DNA of 32,930 nucleotides from Muribaculaceae bacterium (GCA_016290325.1 JAEETL010000032.1:1-32930), one strand, 5' to 3'; counted from the first letter of the stretch, positions 23,627-31,922 are shown. The notes: generated by a model from the letters alone, not told the origin. Program-made: numbers and translations.

Positions 23627-24727
23627 GTGAAACGCGCCCTACTCATAGCATTGCTTATACTCGCTGGTGCGGCATTCAACCTTGTGGCACAGCCTCAAGC
23701 CACATGGCTTGAGCGGAACCACGACTTTGGCGTTTTCCATGAGAAAGACGGCAAGGTCCGTTGCCAAATGAGAGTGACCAACACGGGGTCTGCGCCGCTA
23801 CTGATTGTCAAGGCTCAGGCAGGCTGCGGATGCACGGGCATCGATTATCCCGAGCAGCCCATCATGCCTGGCGACACGGCAACGGTCAGCCTGTCCTACA
23901 ATCCCTCGGGGCGTCCTGGCCAGTTCACTAAACAAGCCATCATATTCACCAACACCGATACCAAGCGCACCATCCTGGAGATAAGCGGCAACGTCATCCC
24001 CACCGACGCGACCCTCGACAAGGAATACCCGATCAAGGCGGGGAATTTGCGCATCAGCCAGCGGGATATCCCCTTTGGTGAACTGATCAAGGGAAAGGGC
24101 AGTACCCAGTACCTGAGTGCCTATAACGCATCGACCGACACATTACTGGTGAGCGTAACGGGAGCCAAGCAGCACATACGCCCTGCAGTTGTTCCCGACA
24201 CAGTGCCGCCTGCACGGGTCACAGCGCTCACGGTGCATTATGTTTCGAGATATGCGCCCCTGTGGGGACTGAACGTGGACACGCTCACCCTGGAGAGCAG
24301 GCCGTTATCGCCAGCTTCTGCCGAGGGCAAGGGCTCTGCTGATATCCATGTGATGGCACAGGTGATGGAGGATTTTGACAATCTTACCGACAAACAGCGG
24401 GCCGACGCCCCCGTCATCGCCGTGGATTGCGATGAGCGCCTCGATTTTGGCACCATGAAGGCCGGCGAGGTGGTTACCCGAACATTTACCGTTACCAACA
24501 AGGGCAAAGAACCTCTAGCTATCAGGCGGTTGTGGGTGCCTCAGGGAGAGGGCATCACATTGAAGACCGACCGGCAAGAGGTCAAGCGCGGCAAAAAAGC
24601 GACTGTCACCGTAACAGTGGACACCGCCTGCCAGCAGGAGAACCTGCTCAACGTGCCGCTCACGCTACTGAGCAACGACCCCGACAATTCCCGCGTCACC
24701 ATCAGGCTCGTGGGCATCATTGATTGA
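23627..24727 (+). CDS. DUF1573 secreted protein with a second Ig-like domain
   Basis: 366 residues with a GTG start at 23627; no ATG fits the signal peptide (residues 1-21, LVA|QPQ). An N-terminal DUF1573 domain is at about 25-128 (NHDFGVFHEKDGKVRCQM, AGCGCTGIDYP). A middle region of about 130-260 is poorly conserved. A C-terminal DUF1573-like domain is at about 268-366 (LDFGTMKAGEVVTRTFTVTNKGKEPL and VTVTVDTACQQENLLNVPLTLLSND) and lacks the Cys-Gly-Cys motif. It is co-oriented with its single-domain relative and probably in one transcript. Its role is unknown. Confidence 0.85.
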   Translation: MKRALLIALLILAGAAFNLVAQPQATWLERNHDFGVFHEKDGKVRCQMRVTNTGSAPLLIVKAQAGCGCTGIDYPEQPIMPGDTATVSLSYNPSGRPGQFTKQAIIFTNTDTKRTILEISGNVIPTDATLDKEYPIKAGNLRISQRDIPFGELIKGKGSTQYLSAYNASTDTLLVSVTGAKQHIRPAVVPDTVPPARVTALTVHYVSRYAPLWGLNVDTLTLESRPLSPASAEGKGSADIHVMAQVMEDFDNLTDKQRADAPVIAVDCDERLDFGTMKAGEVVTRTFTVTNKGKEPLAIRRLWVPQGEGITLKTDRQEVKRGKKATVTVTVDTACQQENLLNVPLTLLSNDPDNSRVTIRLVGIID

Positions 24728-24739
24728 GCGCTTCACGCT

Positions 24740-24774
24740 GGTTAAAGGTTAGAGGTTAAAGGTTAATGGTTAGA
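24740..24774. repeat. Five heptamer tandem repeats (GGTTAAA-type)
   Basis: Five consecutive 7-bp units: GGTTAAA, GGTTAGA, GGTTAAA, GGTTAAT, GGTTAGA. They lie in the 93-bp gap between the second DUF1573 gene and meaB. They have no coding potential. Confidence 0.7.
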
Positions 24775-24820
24775 GATAGTCAACAATCATATTTTAGAAT
24801 TAAAACTTACAACTCATATA

Positions 24821-25972
24821 ATGGCAAAGACAAGAATCACACAGCACACCGAGGAGTGTCCCGAACTGCATCATCCCGAGAATGACGAGCAGTTCACCGG
24901 ATTGCAGGTAAACAGTGGCGTGGAGCAGCCGCCCATTGTGAACCCATACCTCAAGCGCAAACGCAAACCTCAACTGACACCCGCCGAATATGTCGATGGA
25001 ATCCGCAAGGGCAACCGCGCCGTGCTGGGACAGGCGGTGACACTGGTCGAGAGCCGCAATGCTGAGCACCAGATCATTGCCCAAGAGGTCATCGAGAAAT
25101 GCCTCCCCTACACGGGCAACTCACGGCGCATCGGTATCACGGGCGTGCCTGGAGCAGGCAAGAGCACGTCGATCGACTCCTTTGGTATGCACGTCATTAA
25201 GCAGGGGCACAAACTGGCGGTACTGGCCATCGACCCCAGCAGCGAGCGCTCCAAGGGATCTATCCTGGGTGACAAGACGCGCATGGAACGCCTGGCCATC
25301 GAGCCCGACGTGTTCATCCGCCCTTCCCCCTCGGCAGGTTCGCTGGGCGGTGTAGCGCGCAAGACGCGCGAGACTATCGTGCTGTGTGAGGCCGCGGGTT
25401 ATGATACCATCTTTGTCGAGACCGTCGGCGTGGGACAGAGCGAGATCGCCGTTCACTCGATGGTGGACTACTTCCTGCTTATCCAACTGGCTGGAACAGG
25501 CGATGAGCTGCAAGGCATCAAGCGCGGCATCATGGAGATGGCCGACGGCATCGTCATCAACAAGTGTGACGGCGACAACATCGAGCGCGCCAACCTCGCG
25601 GCGGCACAGTTCCGCAACGCCCTCCATCTTTATCCCCTACCCCCCAGCGGATTCCTCCCCGAGGTCATCACCTACTCGGGCTACTATGACCTGAATATCG
25701 ATGGCGTGTGGGACATGATTGACCGCTACTTTGCCCACGTCAAGGCCAGCGGCTATTTCGACGAGAAACGTCATGAGCAGGAGCGCTACTGGATGCGCGA
25801 AACCATCAACGAGCAACTGCTGGCACGATTCTACTTTGACCCCGAGATCGAGCGACTGCTCAATATCAAGGAGGAAACTGTGCTCAGCGGCAAGCAGACC
25901 TCGTTTGTCGCCGCTAGCGATGTGCTCAACTTCTATTACAATAAAATAACCAACGAACATTCCAAGAAATGA
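24821..25972 (+). CDS. meaB: Methylmalonyl-CoA mutase-associated GTPase MeaB
   Basis: 383 residues. G1/P-loop GVPGAGKST at 108-116. The Mg/switch region contains VLAIDPSSERSKGSILGDKTRM, a family hallmark. Next come the TVGVGQSE element and VINKCDGDN (G4). A longer N-terminal extension (about 1-60) precedes the GTPase, and the C-terminal helix (FYFDPEIERLLNIKEE) is the dimerisation arm. MeaB guards and reloads the adenosylcobalamin cofactor of methylmalonyl-CoA mutase, which Bacteroidetes use in the succinate-propionate pathway. The mutase genes are not in this window. It overlaps the next gene by 4 bp. Confidence 0.95.
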   Translation: MAKTRITQHTEECPELHHPENDEQFTGLQVNSGVEQPPIVNPYLKRKRKPQLTPAEYVDGIRKGNRAVLGQAVTLVESRNAEHQIIAQEVIEKCLPYTGNSRRIGITGVPGAGKSTSIDSFGMHVIKQGHKLAVLAIDPSSERSKGSILGDKTRMERLAIEPDVFIRPSPSAGSLGGVARKTRETIVLCEAAGYDTIFVETVGVGQSEIAVHSMVDYFLLIQLAGTGDELQGIKRGIMEMADGIVINKCDGDNIERANLAAAQFRNALHLYPLPPSGFLPEVITYSGYYDLNIDGVWDMIDRYFAHVKASGYFDEKRHEQERYWMRETINEQLLARFYFDPEIERLLNIKEETVLSGKQTSFVAASDVLNFYYNKITNEHSKK

Positions 25973-26451
25973 AACACTTGACAATTATCCTAGCTGTGGG
26001 TGCCCTGTTGCTCATGTGCTGCAACTGCTCCTTTATGGATAAAATGTACGCGGCTGAAAAAATCGACAAAGTCGCTACTCCTGTCCATTACACCACGTTA
26101 GAGAACTACTTCGTGCGCAACGATGTGGACTGTTCCAAACAACGACGCCTCATCTTAGACAATCAGCAAGACTTTGATGCTTTCTTTGGCAAGGCGGCCA
26201 CAATGGGCGGTCTGCCCACGACGGTGAACTGGAACAAGCAATATGTCGTGGCCATCATCCTGCCCGAGACCAAGCGCGCGACATCTATCGAACCCGTTGC
26301 GGTCAAGGTGACTGACAACGACGTGATGGTATTCAGCTACCATATTAAGAAGGGCGACAAGATGTCCCACTCGATGGTGCCCTTTACCGCTGTGGCCATT
26401 GACAAACCAGCCAGTGACACCAAGATGACGGTCTTCTATCTGGAAAAGTGA
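25969..26451 (+). CDS. Small lipoprotein of unknown function
   Basis: 160 residues. The start overlaps the meaB stop (ATGA), suggesting translational coupling. The signal segment (1-20) ends with Cys residues at 17-18 and 20 (MCCNCS), compatible with a lipidated Cys. The mature part has a mixed alpha/beta pattern: an NQQDFDAFFGKAATMGGLPTTVNWNKQYVVAII core followed by alternating strands (VAVKVTDNDVMVFSYHI). It faintly resembles PrcB-type C-terminal domains, but I would not rely on that. The partner gene context (MeaB before, NUDIX 4 bp after) gives no clear role. Confidence 0.7.
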   Translation: MKHLTIILAVGALLLMCCNCSFMDKMYAAEKIDKVATPVHYTTLENYFVRNDVDCSKQRRLILDNQQDFDAFFGKAATMGGLPTTVNWNKQYVVAIILPETKRATSIEPVAVKVTDNDVMVFSYHIKKGDKMSHSMVPFTAVAIDKPASDTKMTVFYLEK

Positions 26452-26455
26452 CGGT

Positions 26456-26980
26456 ATGGAAGGAAACTATTGCTACCGATATCCCCATCCTGCCGTAACC
26501 ACCGACTGCGTCGTGTTTGGCTACGACGGTCTCCATCTCAACGTGCTGCTCATCGAGCGCGGTGGTGAACCCTATAAGGGTTGCTGGGCCTTCCCTGGAG
26601 GTTTCCTCAACATCGACGAGGACGCCCCAGACGGCGCACGGCGCGAACTGCTCGAGGAAACCGGGATGCAAGTGACCAACATTGAGCAATTGGGCGCCTT
26701 TGCAACGCCCGACCGTGACCCGCGCGAGCGCGTCATCTCGATTGCCTACTTCACCCTTACACGTGTACAGGATGTGCAAGGTGGCGACGATGCCCGCGTG
26801 GCACGTTGGTTCCCCATCGACCAACTGCCGCCTCTGGCATTTGACCATCAGCAGATGTTTGAGTTGGCCCTGCAGCGCCTGTCCGACTGCCTGAAGCTCA
26901 AGACGGGTAACTTCTTTAGCGGCGATTTCTCCTATGAGGAAATCGACATGATCTATTTCGCTACCCTCACCCGCCACTAA
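26456..26980 (+). CDS. NUDIX hydrolase
   Basis: 174 residues. A complete Nudix box at 49-71: Gly49, Glu55, then Arg63-Glu64 and Glu67-Glu68 with Gly70-Met71 (RRELLEETGM), preceded by GCWAFPGG. The N-terminus (HPAVTTDCVVFGYDGLHLNVLLIERGGEPY) is typical of the ADP-ribose/NADH-type branch. It hydrolyses nucleoside-diphosphate-linked compounds in the cytoplasm; the exact substrate is not predictable. It starts 4 bp after the lipoprotein stop, so meaB-lipoprotein-nudix is probably one transcript. A weak hairpin at 27021-27049 may end it. Confidence 0.92.
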   Translation: MEGNYCYRYPHPAVTTDCVVFGYDGLHLNVLLIERGGEPYKGCWAFPGGFLNIDEDAPDGARRELLEETGMQVTNIEQLGAFATPDRDPRERVISIAYFTLTRVQDVQGGDDARVARWFPIDQLPPLAFDHQQMFELALQRLSDCLKLKTGNFFSGDFSYEEIDMIYFATLTRH

Positions 26981-27135
26981 TCCCTCCCTTTTTAGTATAA
27001 ATTGCTCCAACAATATCTCCATGGCCGCTACAACATCCGTAGTGGCTATGATTGTTAATGGATGTGAATTTTTAGGGAAAATGTGCTTAAATATGTTAAT
27101 TTTTGTGGGTTTTTAGCTTTTTAGTGCTCCAAAAT

Positions 27136-27151
27136 TATGTTATATAACATA
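27136..27151. promoter_or_regulatory. 16-bp perfect palindrome at the -33 region of the candidate small-RNA promoter
   Basis: TATGTTATATAACATA lies just upstream of the -7 box TACATTTG (27159-27166), where the -33 box is otherwise missing. A dimeric activator or repressor site is the simplest reading. Confidence 0.5.
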
Positions 27152-27158
27152 TTGACAC

Positions 27159-27166
27159 TACATTTG
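27159..27166 (+). promoter_or_regulatory. -7 box in the 27 kb intergenic region
   Basis: TACATTTG, with transcription expected from about 27173. It drives no protein gene directly; a structured region and a terminator follow. Confidence 0.5.
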
Positions 27167-27172
27167 CATCGG

Positions 27173-27332
27173 TTTTTCATGGTATTAGTTTTTAAGGTTA
27201 TGAGAATCCAAGTGTCGCGAGACAGTTGTTTTCTCAAGAGTAAAAACAAGAATGTTTAAGGTTTATGTTAATGGTATTAGAAGGTTAATTAGTTAAGCAA
27301 TCCCCGACGTGAGTCGAGGATTTACTTTTTTT
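27173..27332 (+). ncRNA. Candidate structured small RNA (~160 nt)
   Basis: Bounded by a -7 box (27159-27166) and a rho-independent terminator (27299-27332). Inside is a hairpin with outer pairing TGAGAA (27201-27206) to TTCTCA (27231-27236) and an inner TGTC-GCGA-GACA stem with a GNRA-type tetraloop (27213-27224). The 10-mer ATGGTATTAG occurs twice (27179 and 27271). A 26-codon ORF from 27179 (MVLVFKVMRIQ...) is possible but has no known match, so a short peptide or leader is an alternative. I could not test conservation. Confidence 0.5.
27299..27332 (+). terminator. Rho-independent terminator of the candidate small RNA
   Basis: Arms AATCCCCGAC (27299-27308) and GTCGAGGATT (27313-27322), 9 of 10 paired, loop GTGA. 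A T-rich tail with seven consecutive T (27326-27332) follows. Confidence 0.7.
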
Positions 27333-27347
27333 ATGCCCAAATTTCAT

Positions 27348-27355
27348 TACCTTTG
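27348..27355 (+). promoter_or_regulatory. -7 box of the DUF3298 lipoprotein gene
   Basis: TACCTTTG lies 33 bp before the chosen ATG at 27389. It sits across the start of a longer TTG ORF (27353), which is therefore rejected. The -33 region lacks TTG. Confidence 0.55.
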
Positions 27356-27388
27356 CGGCTAGTAATCACCATAACGACAACCAAAACA

Positions 27389-28231
27389 ATGAAAAAGCTT
27401 CTCTTTTTAGCCCTCGCGCCTATCGTGGTGGCAACCATGTGCTCCTGCGGGCAGAACAACCAGAGCACTCCAGCGCAAGAGATAGACAGCGCCCTGTGCC
27501 AGTTCAGCAACATCAAGGTGGAGAAGATGTACTCCTATTATGATGAGGAGCGCGACACGCTCTACTTTGACAACACATTCAAGGCCTTTTGGCCCGAGGT
27601 CATCAACGGCAAGCCCTGCACCGCACTGCAGCAGGCCCTGCTGCGCGCCATGGTTGACAGCGCCGAGCTCAACCAGCTCGACATGGTCACCGACTTCCTG
27701 CTCGATCCCAGCAATTACACCGACTATGAGAGCAAACGCCTCGTGCCCGTGACAAGCGTCAAGTATGGCGAGAACAAACTCTCGACAAGCGAGGTGAACG
27801 TCATCATGGAAGGGATGACCGACCGTTTACTCACCTACCGCCTGTCCACCAATTCCTATATGGCGGGCGGCGCTCATGGCATTTACGCCAACAATTACGT
27901 GACCTATGACCTCAAGACCGAGAAGGCCGTTGCGCTCGAGGATGTCATTGCCGACACCACCTTGCTGCGCGCAGCCATCTACAAAAGCATCAAGCATGAA
28001 TACGATTATGACAAGGACCAGCTGTTTATCCCCGACAACGGGCTGCTGCCCCTGCCTAAAGATTTCTTCATCGACGATATGGTCCTGCATGCAGTCTATC
28101 AGGTTTATGAGATCGCCAGCTATGCCCAGGGCGCTATCGATGCTCCCATCTACCCCTACATGCTCAAACCCGAGGAGATGAAGCGCCTCTTCACCCCCTA
28201 CGGCCTGGAGCTCATCGACTACACCGAATAA
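27389..28231 (+). CDS. DUF3298 (RsiV-like) lipoprotein
   Basis: 280 residues from the ATG at 27389, selected because a -7 box overlaps the longer TTG frame. The lipoprotein signal reads MKKLLFLALAPIVVATMCSCGQ (Cys18 or Cys20 lipidated). The C-terminal half fits DUF3298: AGGAHGIYANNYVTYDLKTEKAVALEDVIAD, then an insoluble-strand region and FFIDDMVLHAVYQVYEIASYAQGAIDAPIYPYML. In some bacteria this domain senses lysozyme as part of an anti-sigma factor (RsiV), but no sigma factor is nearby here. It ends 13 bp from the convergent regulator gene. Confidence 0.75.
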   Translation: MKKLLFLALAPIVVATMCSCGQNNQSTPAQEIDSALCQFSNIKVEKMYSYYDEERDTLYFDNTFKAFWPEVINGKPCTALQQALLRAMVDSAELNQLDMVTDFLLDPSNYTDYESKRLVPVTSVKYGENKLSTSEVNVIMEGMTDRLLTYRLSTNSYMAGGAHGIYANNYVTYDLKTEKAVALEDVIADTTLLRAAIYKSIKHEYDYDKDQLFIPDNGLLPLPKDFFIDDMVLHAVYQVYEIASYAQGAIDAPIYPYMLKPEEMKRLFTPYGLELIDYTE

Positions 28232-28244
28232 TTCCCTCCAATTT

Positions 28245-29009
28245 CTACAACAGGCCCTGATTGGTAGCAACAGTCAGGGCCTCGGTGATGCTACGCACAC
28301 CCAAGCGTTCAAACAGTGCGCGTTTGTAAGTCTTGACAGTGTCCACAGCACGGCACATCCTATCGGCTATCTGAGACACGGTATATCCCTGCGCCGACAG
28401 GATAAGCACTTGCTTTTCCTGCCCGCGCAGGGTCACGCTTTTGCGTTCTTGCCAGCGATGACCGTTCAAGTCATATTCCCAGTAAACGGATTGACCCTTC
28501 TTGCGAAACTCGACGTGACCGGGAGCAGTGTGATGCGACAATGACACGACACACATCGCCAGCCAGGCACGTCCGTCGGGCGCAAGAGCAAAAGGTGTAA
28601 TCTTGTGGTTTACCAGGTAGCAATCCTCGCCATTCACAATATGAAAGTCGTAGCTCATGAAGCAGCGGCTACGCTCAGTCATGGGCTCTTCGTTGAAGCG
28701 CTTGAAGCCCACCTCGTTGATCTCAGTGAGCATAATCTGTTCCTCGGCGGGGACGTGGTCGATATACAGGCGGTAGCCCATTTGGCGCACCTCCTCGGCC
28801 GTGTGTCCGCAAAGGAACAGCGGATTACTCGCCACATGCAGGAAACCGTGCTTCAGGTAGTCGATGACATAAATGCTCTGGTAGGTCGCATTGGCCATCG
28901 CATCGATGGCGCGTATCATGGGCTCAAGGTGGCGGTATTGCTCATCATCAATGCCCTCTACACTGTTGGTCAACGTGAAAAAATCCTCAATTTTTGCCAT
29001 ATAGGTCAT
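28245..29009 (-). CDS. LuxR-type transcriptional regulator with PAS-like N-domain
   Basis: 254 residues from the ATG at 29007-29009. An ATG three codons in (28998-29000) is also possible, and both follow the promoter. The N-terminal ~180 residues look PAS-like (YQSIYVIDYLKHGFLHVASNPLFLCGHTAEEVRQMG). The C-terminal LuxR/GerE helix-turn-helix is at about 192-252: LRGQEKQVLILSAQGYTVSQIADRMCRAVDTVKTYKRALFERLGVRSITEAL. It is divergent from the barrel gene at 29241, with paired palindromes between them. It is thus a candidate controller of that gene and of its paralog at 32159. Confidence 0.85.
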   Translation of the reverse strand: MTYMAKIEDFFTLTNSVEGIDDEQYRHLEPMIRAIDAMANATYQSIYVIDYLKHGFLHVASNPLFLCGHTAEEVRQMGYRLYIDHVPAEEQIMLTEINEVGFKRFNEEPMTERSRCFMSYDFHIVNGEDCYLVNHKITPFALAPDGRAWLAMCVVSLSHHTAPGHVEFRKKGQSVYWEYDLNGHRWQERKSVTLRGQEKQVLILSAQGYTVSQIADRMCRAVDTVKTYKRALFERLGVRSITEALTVATNQGLL

Positions 29010-29026
29010 GCTGGTTAATAGTCATG

Positions 29027-29058
29027 CAAATGTACCCCAAATGCCCAATTCCAACAAA
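29027..29058 (-). promoter_or_regulatory. Promoter of the LuxR-type regulator
   Basis: On the minus strand, TTTG (29055-29058), a 20 bp spacer, then TACATTTG (29027-29034). Full consensus match. Confidence 0.7.
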
Positions 29059-29112
29059 TGGTGAAACTTAAAAAGCCTCATCATTAAGAAGTAGTAACAT
29101 GCCACAAGGCAA

Positions 29113-29179
29113 TTTAACACCCTAAAGTGTGAAAATGCGGTTGCATCACTCCGATACTGCAACTTTTCACCCTTTAGTG
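29113..29179. promoter_or_regulatory. Paired CAC-N6-GTG operators upstream of barrel gene 1
   Basis: Site 1 is CACCCTAAAGTG (29118-29129), followed by TGAAAA. Site 2 is CACCCTTTAGTG (29168-29179), preceded by ACTTTT. Their centres are 50 bp apart. The 24 bases 29113-29136 and the 15-base block TGCAACTTTTCACCC (29158-29172) recur upstream of barrel gene 2 (32019-32042 and 32064-32078) at the same spacing. Confidence 0.65.
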
Positions 29180-29182
29180 CGT

Positions 29183-29237
29183 GTCTCTATTGGGGTTTGT
29201 CTCGATAATTTTGCACTCGAACAACCAAAATAGAGAC
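29183..29237. promoter_or_regulatory. Inverted repeat bracketing the barrel gene 1 promoter
   Basis: Arms GTCTCTATT (29183-29191) and AATAGAGAC (29229-29237), 9 bp perfect. The left arm overlaps the expected -33 region of the -7 box TAATTTTG (29206-29213). The right arm ends 3 bp before the ATG. Confidence 0.55.
29206..29213 (+). promoter_or_regulatory. -7 box of barrel gene 1
   Basis: TAATTTTG, with no TTG at -33. It selects the ATG at 29241 over one at 29181, which lies upstream of the start site. Confidence 0.6.
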
Positions 29238-29240
29238 ATT

Positions 29241-31556
29241 ATGATTAAAAGACTGAGTATTGTTACAATTGCGTTGCTGATGGCTATTGTCATGGCCAGG
29301 GCCGCCACATTCACAGGCTGTGTCCTGGATGAGAACCAGGTGCCGATGCCCTATGTGAACGTATTATTGATCAACAGCGTTGATTCCACTTTTGTCCAAG
29401 GCACTGTGACTGGTGAAGATGGTGCCTTCTCCATTACTGGAGAGTTGGAAACTGGTATATTGAAATTCTCCAGCGTGGGATACAAGACCCTGTGCATTGA
29501 CGTGACTCCAGGTGACATGGGTAGTATTGTAATGGAGCCTGACGCGGCAGTGCTCGATGAAGTAGTGGTCAAGGGATATCGTCCCGTCCATAAATTAGGT
29601 AAAGAAGGGCTACTTACCACTATCGAGGGATCGATTTTGAGTCAATTGGGAACGGCAGATGACGTATTGAGAAATGTTCCTGGCATCTTGAGCAAAGAGG
29701 GCGGTATTGAAGTGTTCGGCAAGGGCAAACCTCTCATTTACATCAATAACCGCCTGATGCGCGACGCGTCGGAACTCAATGAATTGAAATCACAAGACAT
29801 CGTAAGTGTCGAGGTCATCAACAACCCTGGTGCCAAGTATGATGCGTCGGTGCAAAGCGTGATTCGGATTAAGACACGCAAGCCACTGGGTGAAGGATGG
29901 GGCGGTCACCTGCGCAGCAGTTTCTTCCAGGGCGAAATGTCCCGCACCTATAATGCCTTTCTTTGGAATTACCGTCACCTGGGATTGGATGTCTTCGGTA
30001 CAGTCAGCGACTTTGAGAACGGCTGGTTGCAGAAATACCGCATCACCCAGGATGTCGCCGCCGACACCTTGTGGCATCAAGACAATCACGGCCGCAGCCA
30101 GGGTAATTACAATATCTTGCGCTTGGTTTTTGGAGCCAATTACCAGTTTAATGATAAGCACACGATGGGTATCCAATATAACAGCAGCATCCGTCTCAAG
30201 GATGTTGACAAAGGCTTTTTTGCTGCCGAAGTGACCGCAAACGGCAATTTCTACGACAGCCTAATGACCAACAATAAGAATAAAACACGACACAATATGC
30301 CACACTCGCTCAATCTCTATTATAATGGCGAGGTGGGCAAAACCAACATCGATTTCAATGCCGATTACTATTTTACCAAAAACCGCGAGAGTGAATGTAG
30401 CCTTGAGGAGAGCCAAGAGTGGGAAGACCGCACAGTAACCAGCGAGAATACCGTGAGAAATGAACTGTTTGCCGCCAAACTCGTGCTCTCATGGCCATTA
30501 TGGGGTGGTAACCTGTCGGTGGGCAGTGAGATTGACTACACCCATCGCAACGATGATTACCTCAACCCTGAGCAGATTGTTCCATCAAGTTACACTGAGG
30601 TTAAGGAGCGCAACTACAGCGCCTTTATCGAGTATAGCCGATTGACACCTATCGGACAGCTAAGCGGTGGATTGCGTGACGAACATGCCACCACCGACTA
30701 TTACAGTCAAGGCGTTCACATCGACGGGCAAAGCCGCCATCAAAACCATCTGTTCCCTAGCCTCTCGTTATCGACTCAAGTGGGCAACGTCAATGCCATG
30801 TTAGGCTATGCGATGAAGATTCGCCGCCCAACCTATTTTGAACTAAGTAACAAGACTTATTACTCTAACCGCTTCACTTGGCAGTCAGGCAACCCATTCC
30901 TGAAACCCACCATCATTAACAATGTGTCACTGGATGCCACATGGAAATTTCTCTCTCTTAACGTGAGTTATTCCCACCTTAAGGATGTGATTCTGCAGTT
31001 GGGGCACCAGGTCGAGGGGCACGAAGCCACAACGCTCATTATACAAGAGAATATCGACAAAAAGGATGTGTTGAGCCTTAGCCTAACCGCCGCACTACAC
31101 ATTGGTATCTGGAACCCACAACTCACGATTAGTATGATGAAAGAATGGATGAAGATTCCCATGCCTGATGGTATTTATAGTCCGTCAAGGCCCATCTTCA
31201 TGGCCCAGTGGAACAACAATTTCAAATTCATGCCATCCTTGACAGGATCTTTCAATCTCGATTGGCAGGGCAAGGGCGACAGCGAGAACATTTGCAGCCG
31301 TAGCCATCAACTTGACCTATACATCAGCCTAACCAAGACGTTCTTTAATGACCGACTGTCTGTTAAGGTTGCCGGGCATGACCTCTTCCATCGCAATGGC
31401 CAGGACGTGCTTGTACACTTCGGTGAATTGACTCTATGGCAGCACCGCACCAACGAAACCCGCTATGCCGAAGTGACCGTGCGTTATCACTTCAACTGGA
31501 CACGCAGCAAGTATAAGGGCACCGGAGCAGGGAATGACGAGAAAAACAGATTATGA
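29241..31556 (+). CDS. Outer membrane beta-barrel protein, CarboxypepD_reg / OMP_b-brl_3 family (barrel gene 1)
   Basis: 771 residues from the ATG at 29241; a longer frame from 29181 begins before the promoter -7 box. The signal peptide is about 1-21. A carboxypeptidase-regulatory-like domain is at about 22-100 (GCVLDENQVPMPYVNVLLIN, GAFSITGELE). A plug-like region is at about 110-210 (LGTADDVLRNVPGIL, GKGKPLIYINNRL, VEVINNPGAKYDASV), then a PF14905-type barrel. It lacks an obvious TonB box. It is about 40-50% similar by eye to the partial gene at 32159 (both have VFGKGxPLIYIN and NPGAKYDA). It probably imports or binds a ligand at the surface. Confidence 0.88.
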   Translation: MIKRLSIVTIALLMAIVMARAATFTGCVLDENQVPMPYVNVLLINSVDSTFVQGTVTGEDGAFSITGELETGILKFSSVGYKTLCIDVTPGDMGSIVMEPDAAVLDEVVVKGYRPVHKLGKEGLLTTIEGSILSQLGTADDVLRNVPGILSKEGGIEVFGKGKPLIYINNRLMRDASELNELKSQDIVSVEVINNPGAKYDASVQSVIRIKTRKPLGEGWGGHLRSSFFQGEMSRTYNAFLWNYRHLGLDVFGTVSDFENGWLQKYRITQDVAADTLWHQDNHGRSQGNYNILRLVFGANYQFNDKHTMGIQYNSSIRLKDVDKGFFAAEVTANGNFYDSLMTNNKNKTRHNMPHSLNLYYNGEVGKTNIDFNADYYFTKNRESECSLEESQEWEDRTVTSENTVRNELFAAKLVLSWPLWGGNLSVGSEIDYTHRNDDYLNPEQIVPSSYTEVKERNYSAFIEYSRLTPIGQLSGGLRDEHATTDYYSQGVHIDGQSRHQNHLFPSLSLSTQVGNVNAMLGYAMKIRRPTYFELSNKTYYSNRFTWQSGNPFLKPTIINNVSLDATWKFLSLNVSYSHLKDVILQLGHQVEGHEATTLIIQENIDKKDVLSLSLTAALHIGIWNPQLTISMMKEWMKIPMPDGIYSPSRPIFMAQWNNNFKFMPSLTGSFNLDWQGKGDSENICSRSHQLDLYISLTKTFFNDRLSVKVAGHDLFHRNGQDVLVHFGELTLWQHRTNETRYAEVTVRYHFNWTRSKYKGTGAGNDEKNRL

Positions 31557-31897
31557 AACAGGAGTTGAGATACGTCGATTTGACATGGGCTGTCGTGGCA
31601 GTTTGTGAGAGTGATTCATTTACCATCAATCAACTCGTTCACGACGATAGTGTAGAGCAAGCTGTAGAGCGATACGTTATCGGTTATATGGCTTTTTGGC
31701 AGATCGCATTTATTGAGAAAGAGCGGTTAGTCCCTTGCGATGACGAGACACTGCGTGCTGCTGCCCGTAACAAGATTGACCGCTACATCGCTAAACACCC
31801 GCCTGTGCAGCACCTGCCACGTTTCTACATAGTACTGCTACAACAACCCCTCGCACCTCTGGAACCCGACGGCATGACCCAGGTCTTACAATTATAA
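31553..31897 (+). CDS. Small protein of unknown function, coupled to barrel gene 1
   Basis: 114 residues. The start overlaps the barrel gene stop (ATGA), suggesting translational coupling. It has no signal peptide or membrane segment. It is rich in charged and aromatic residues, with an N-terminal YVDLTWAVVAVCESDSFTINQLV segment and two Pro-rich ends (PPVQHLPRF, QQPLAPLEPDG). I recognise no family. It is followed by two tandem terminator-type hairpins. A cytoplasmic partner or regulator of the barrel protein is only a guess. Confidence 0.65.
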   Translation: MKQELRYVDLTWAVVAVCESDSFTINQLVHDDSVEQAVERYVIGYMAFWQIAFIEKERLVPCDDETLRAAARNKIDRYIAKHPPVQHLPRFYIVLLQQPLAPLEPDGMTQVLQL

Positions 31898-31922
31898 AAA
31901 AGTGATGTTTATATTCTTTTGT

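Larger units (their letters stand above)
26981..27388. other. 408-bp stretch without a protein gene
   Basis: It holds, in order, a hairpin at 27021-27049 (11 bp with two G-T pairs, no T-run), AT-rich sequence, the 16-bp palindrome, the -7 box, the candidate small RNA with terminator, and the promoter of the DUF3298 gene. No ORF above 26 codons looks credible. Confidence 0.6.
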
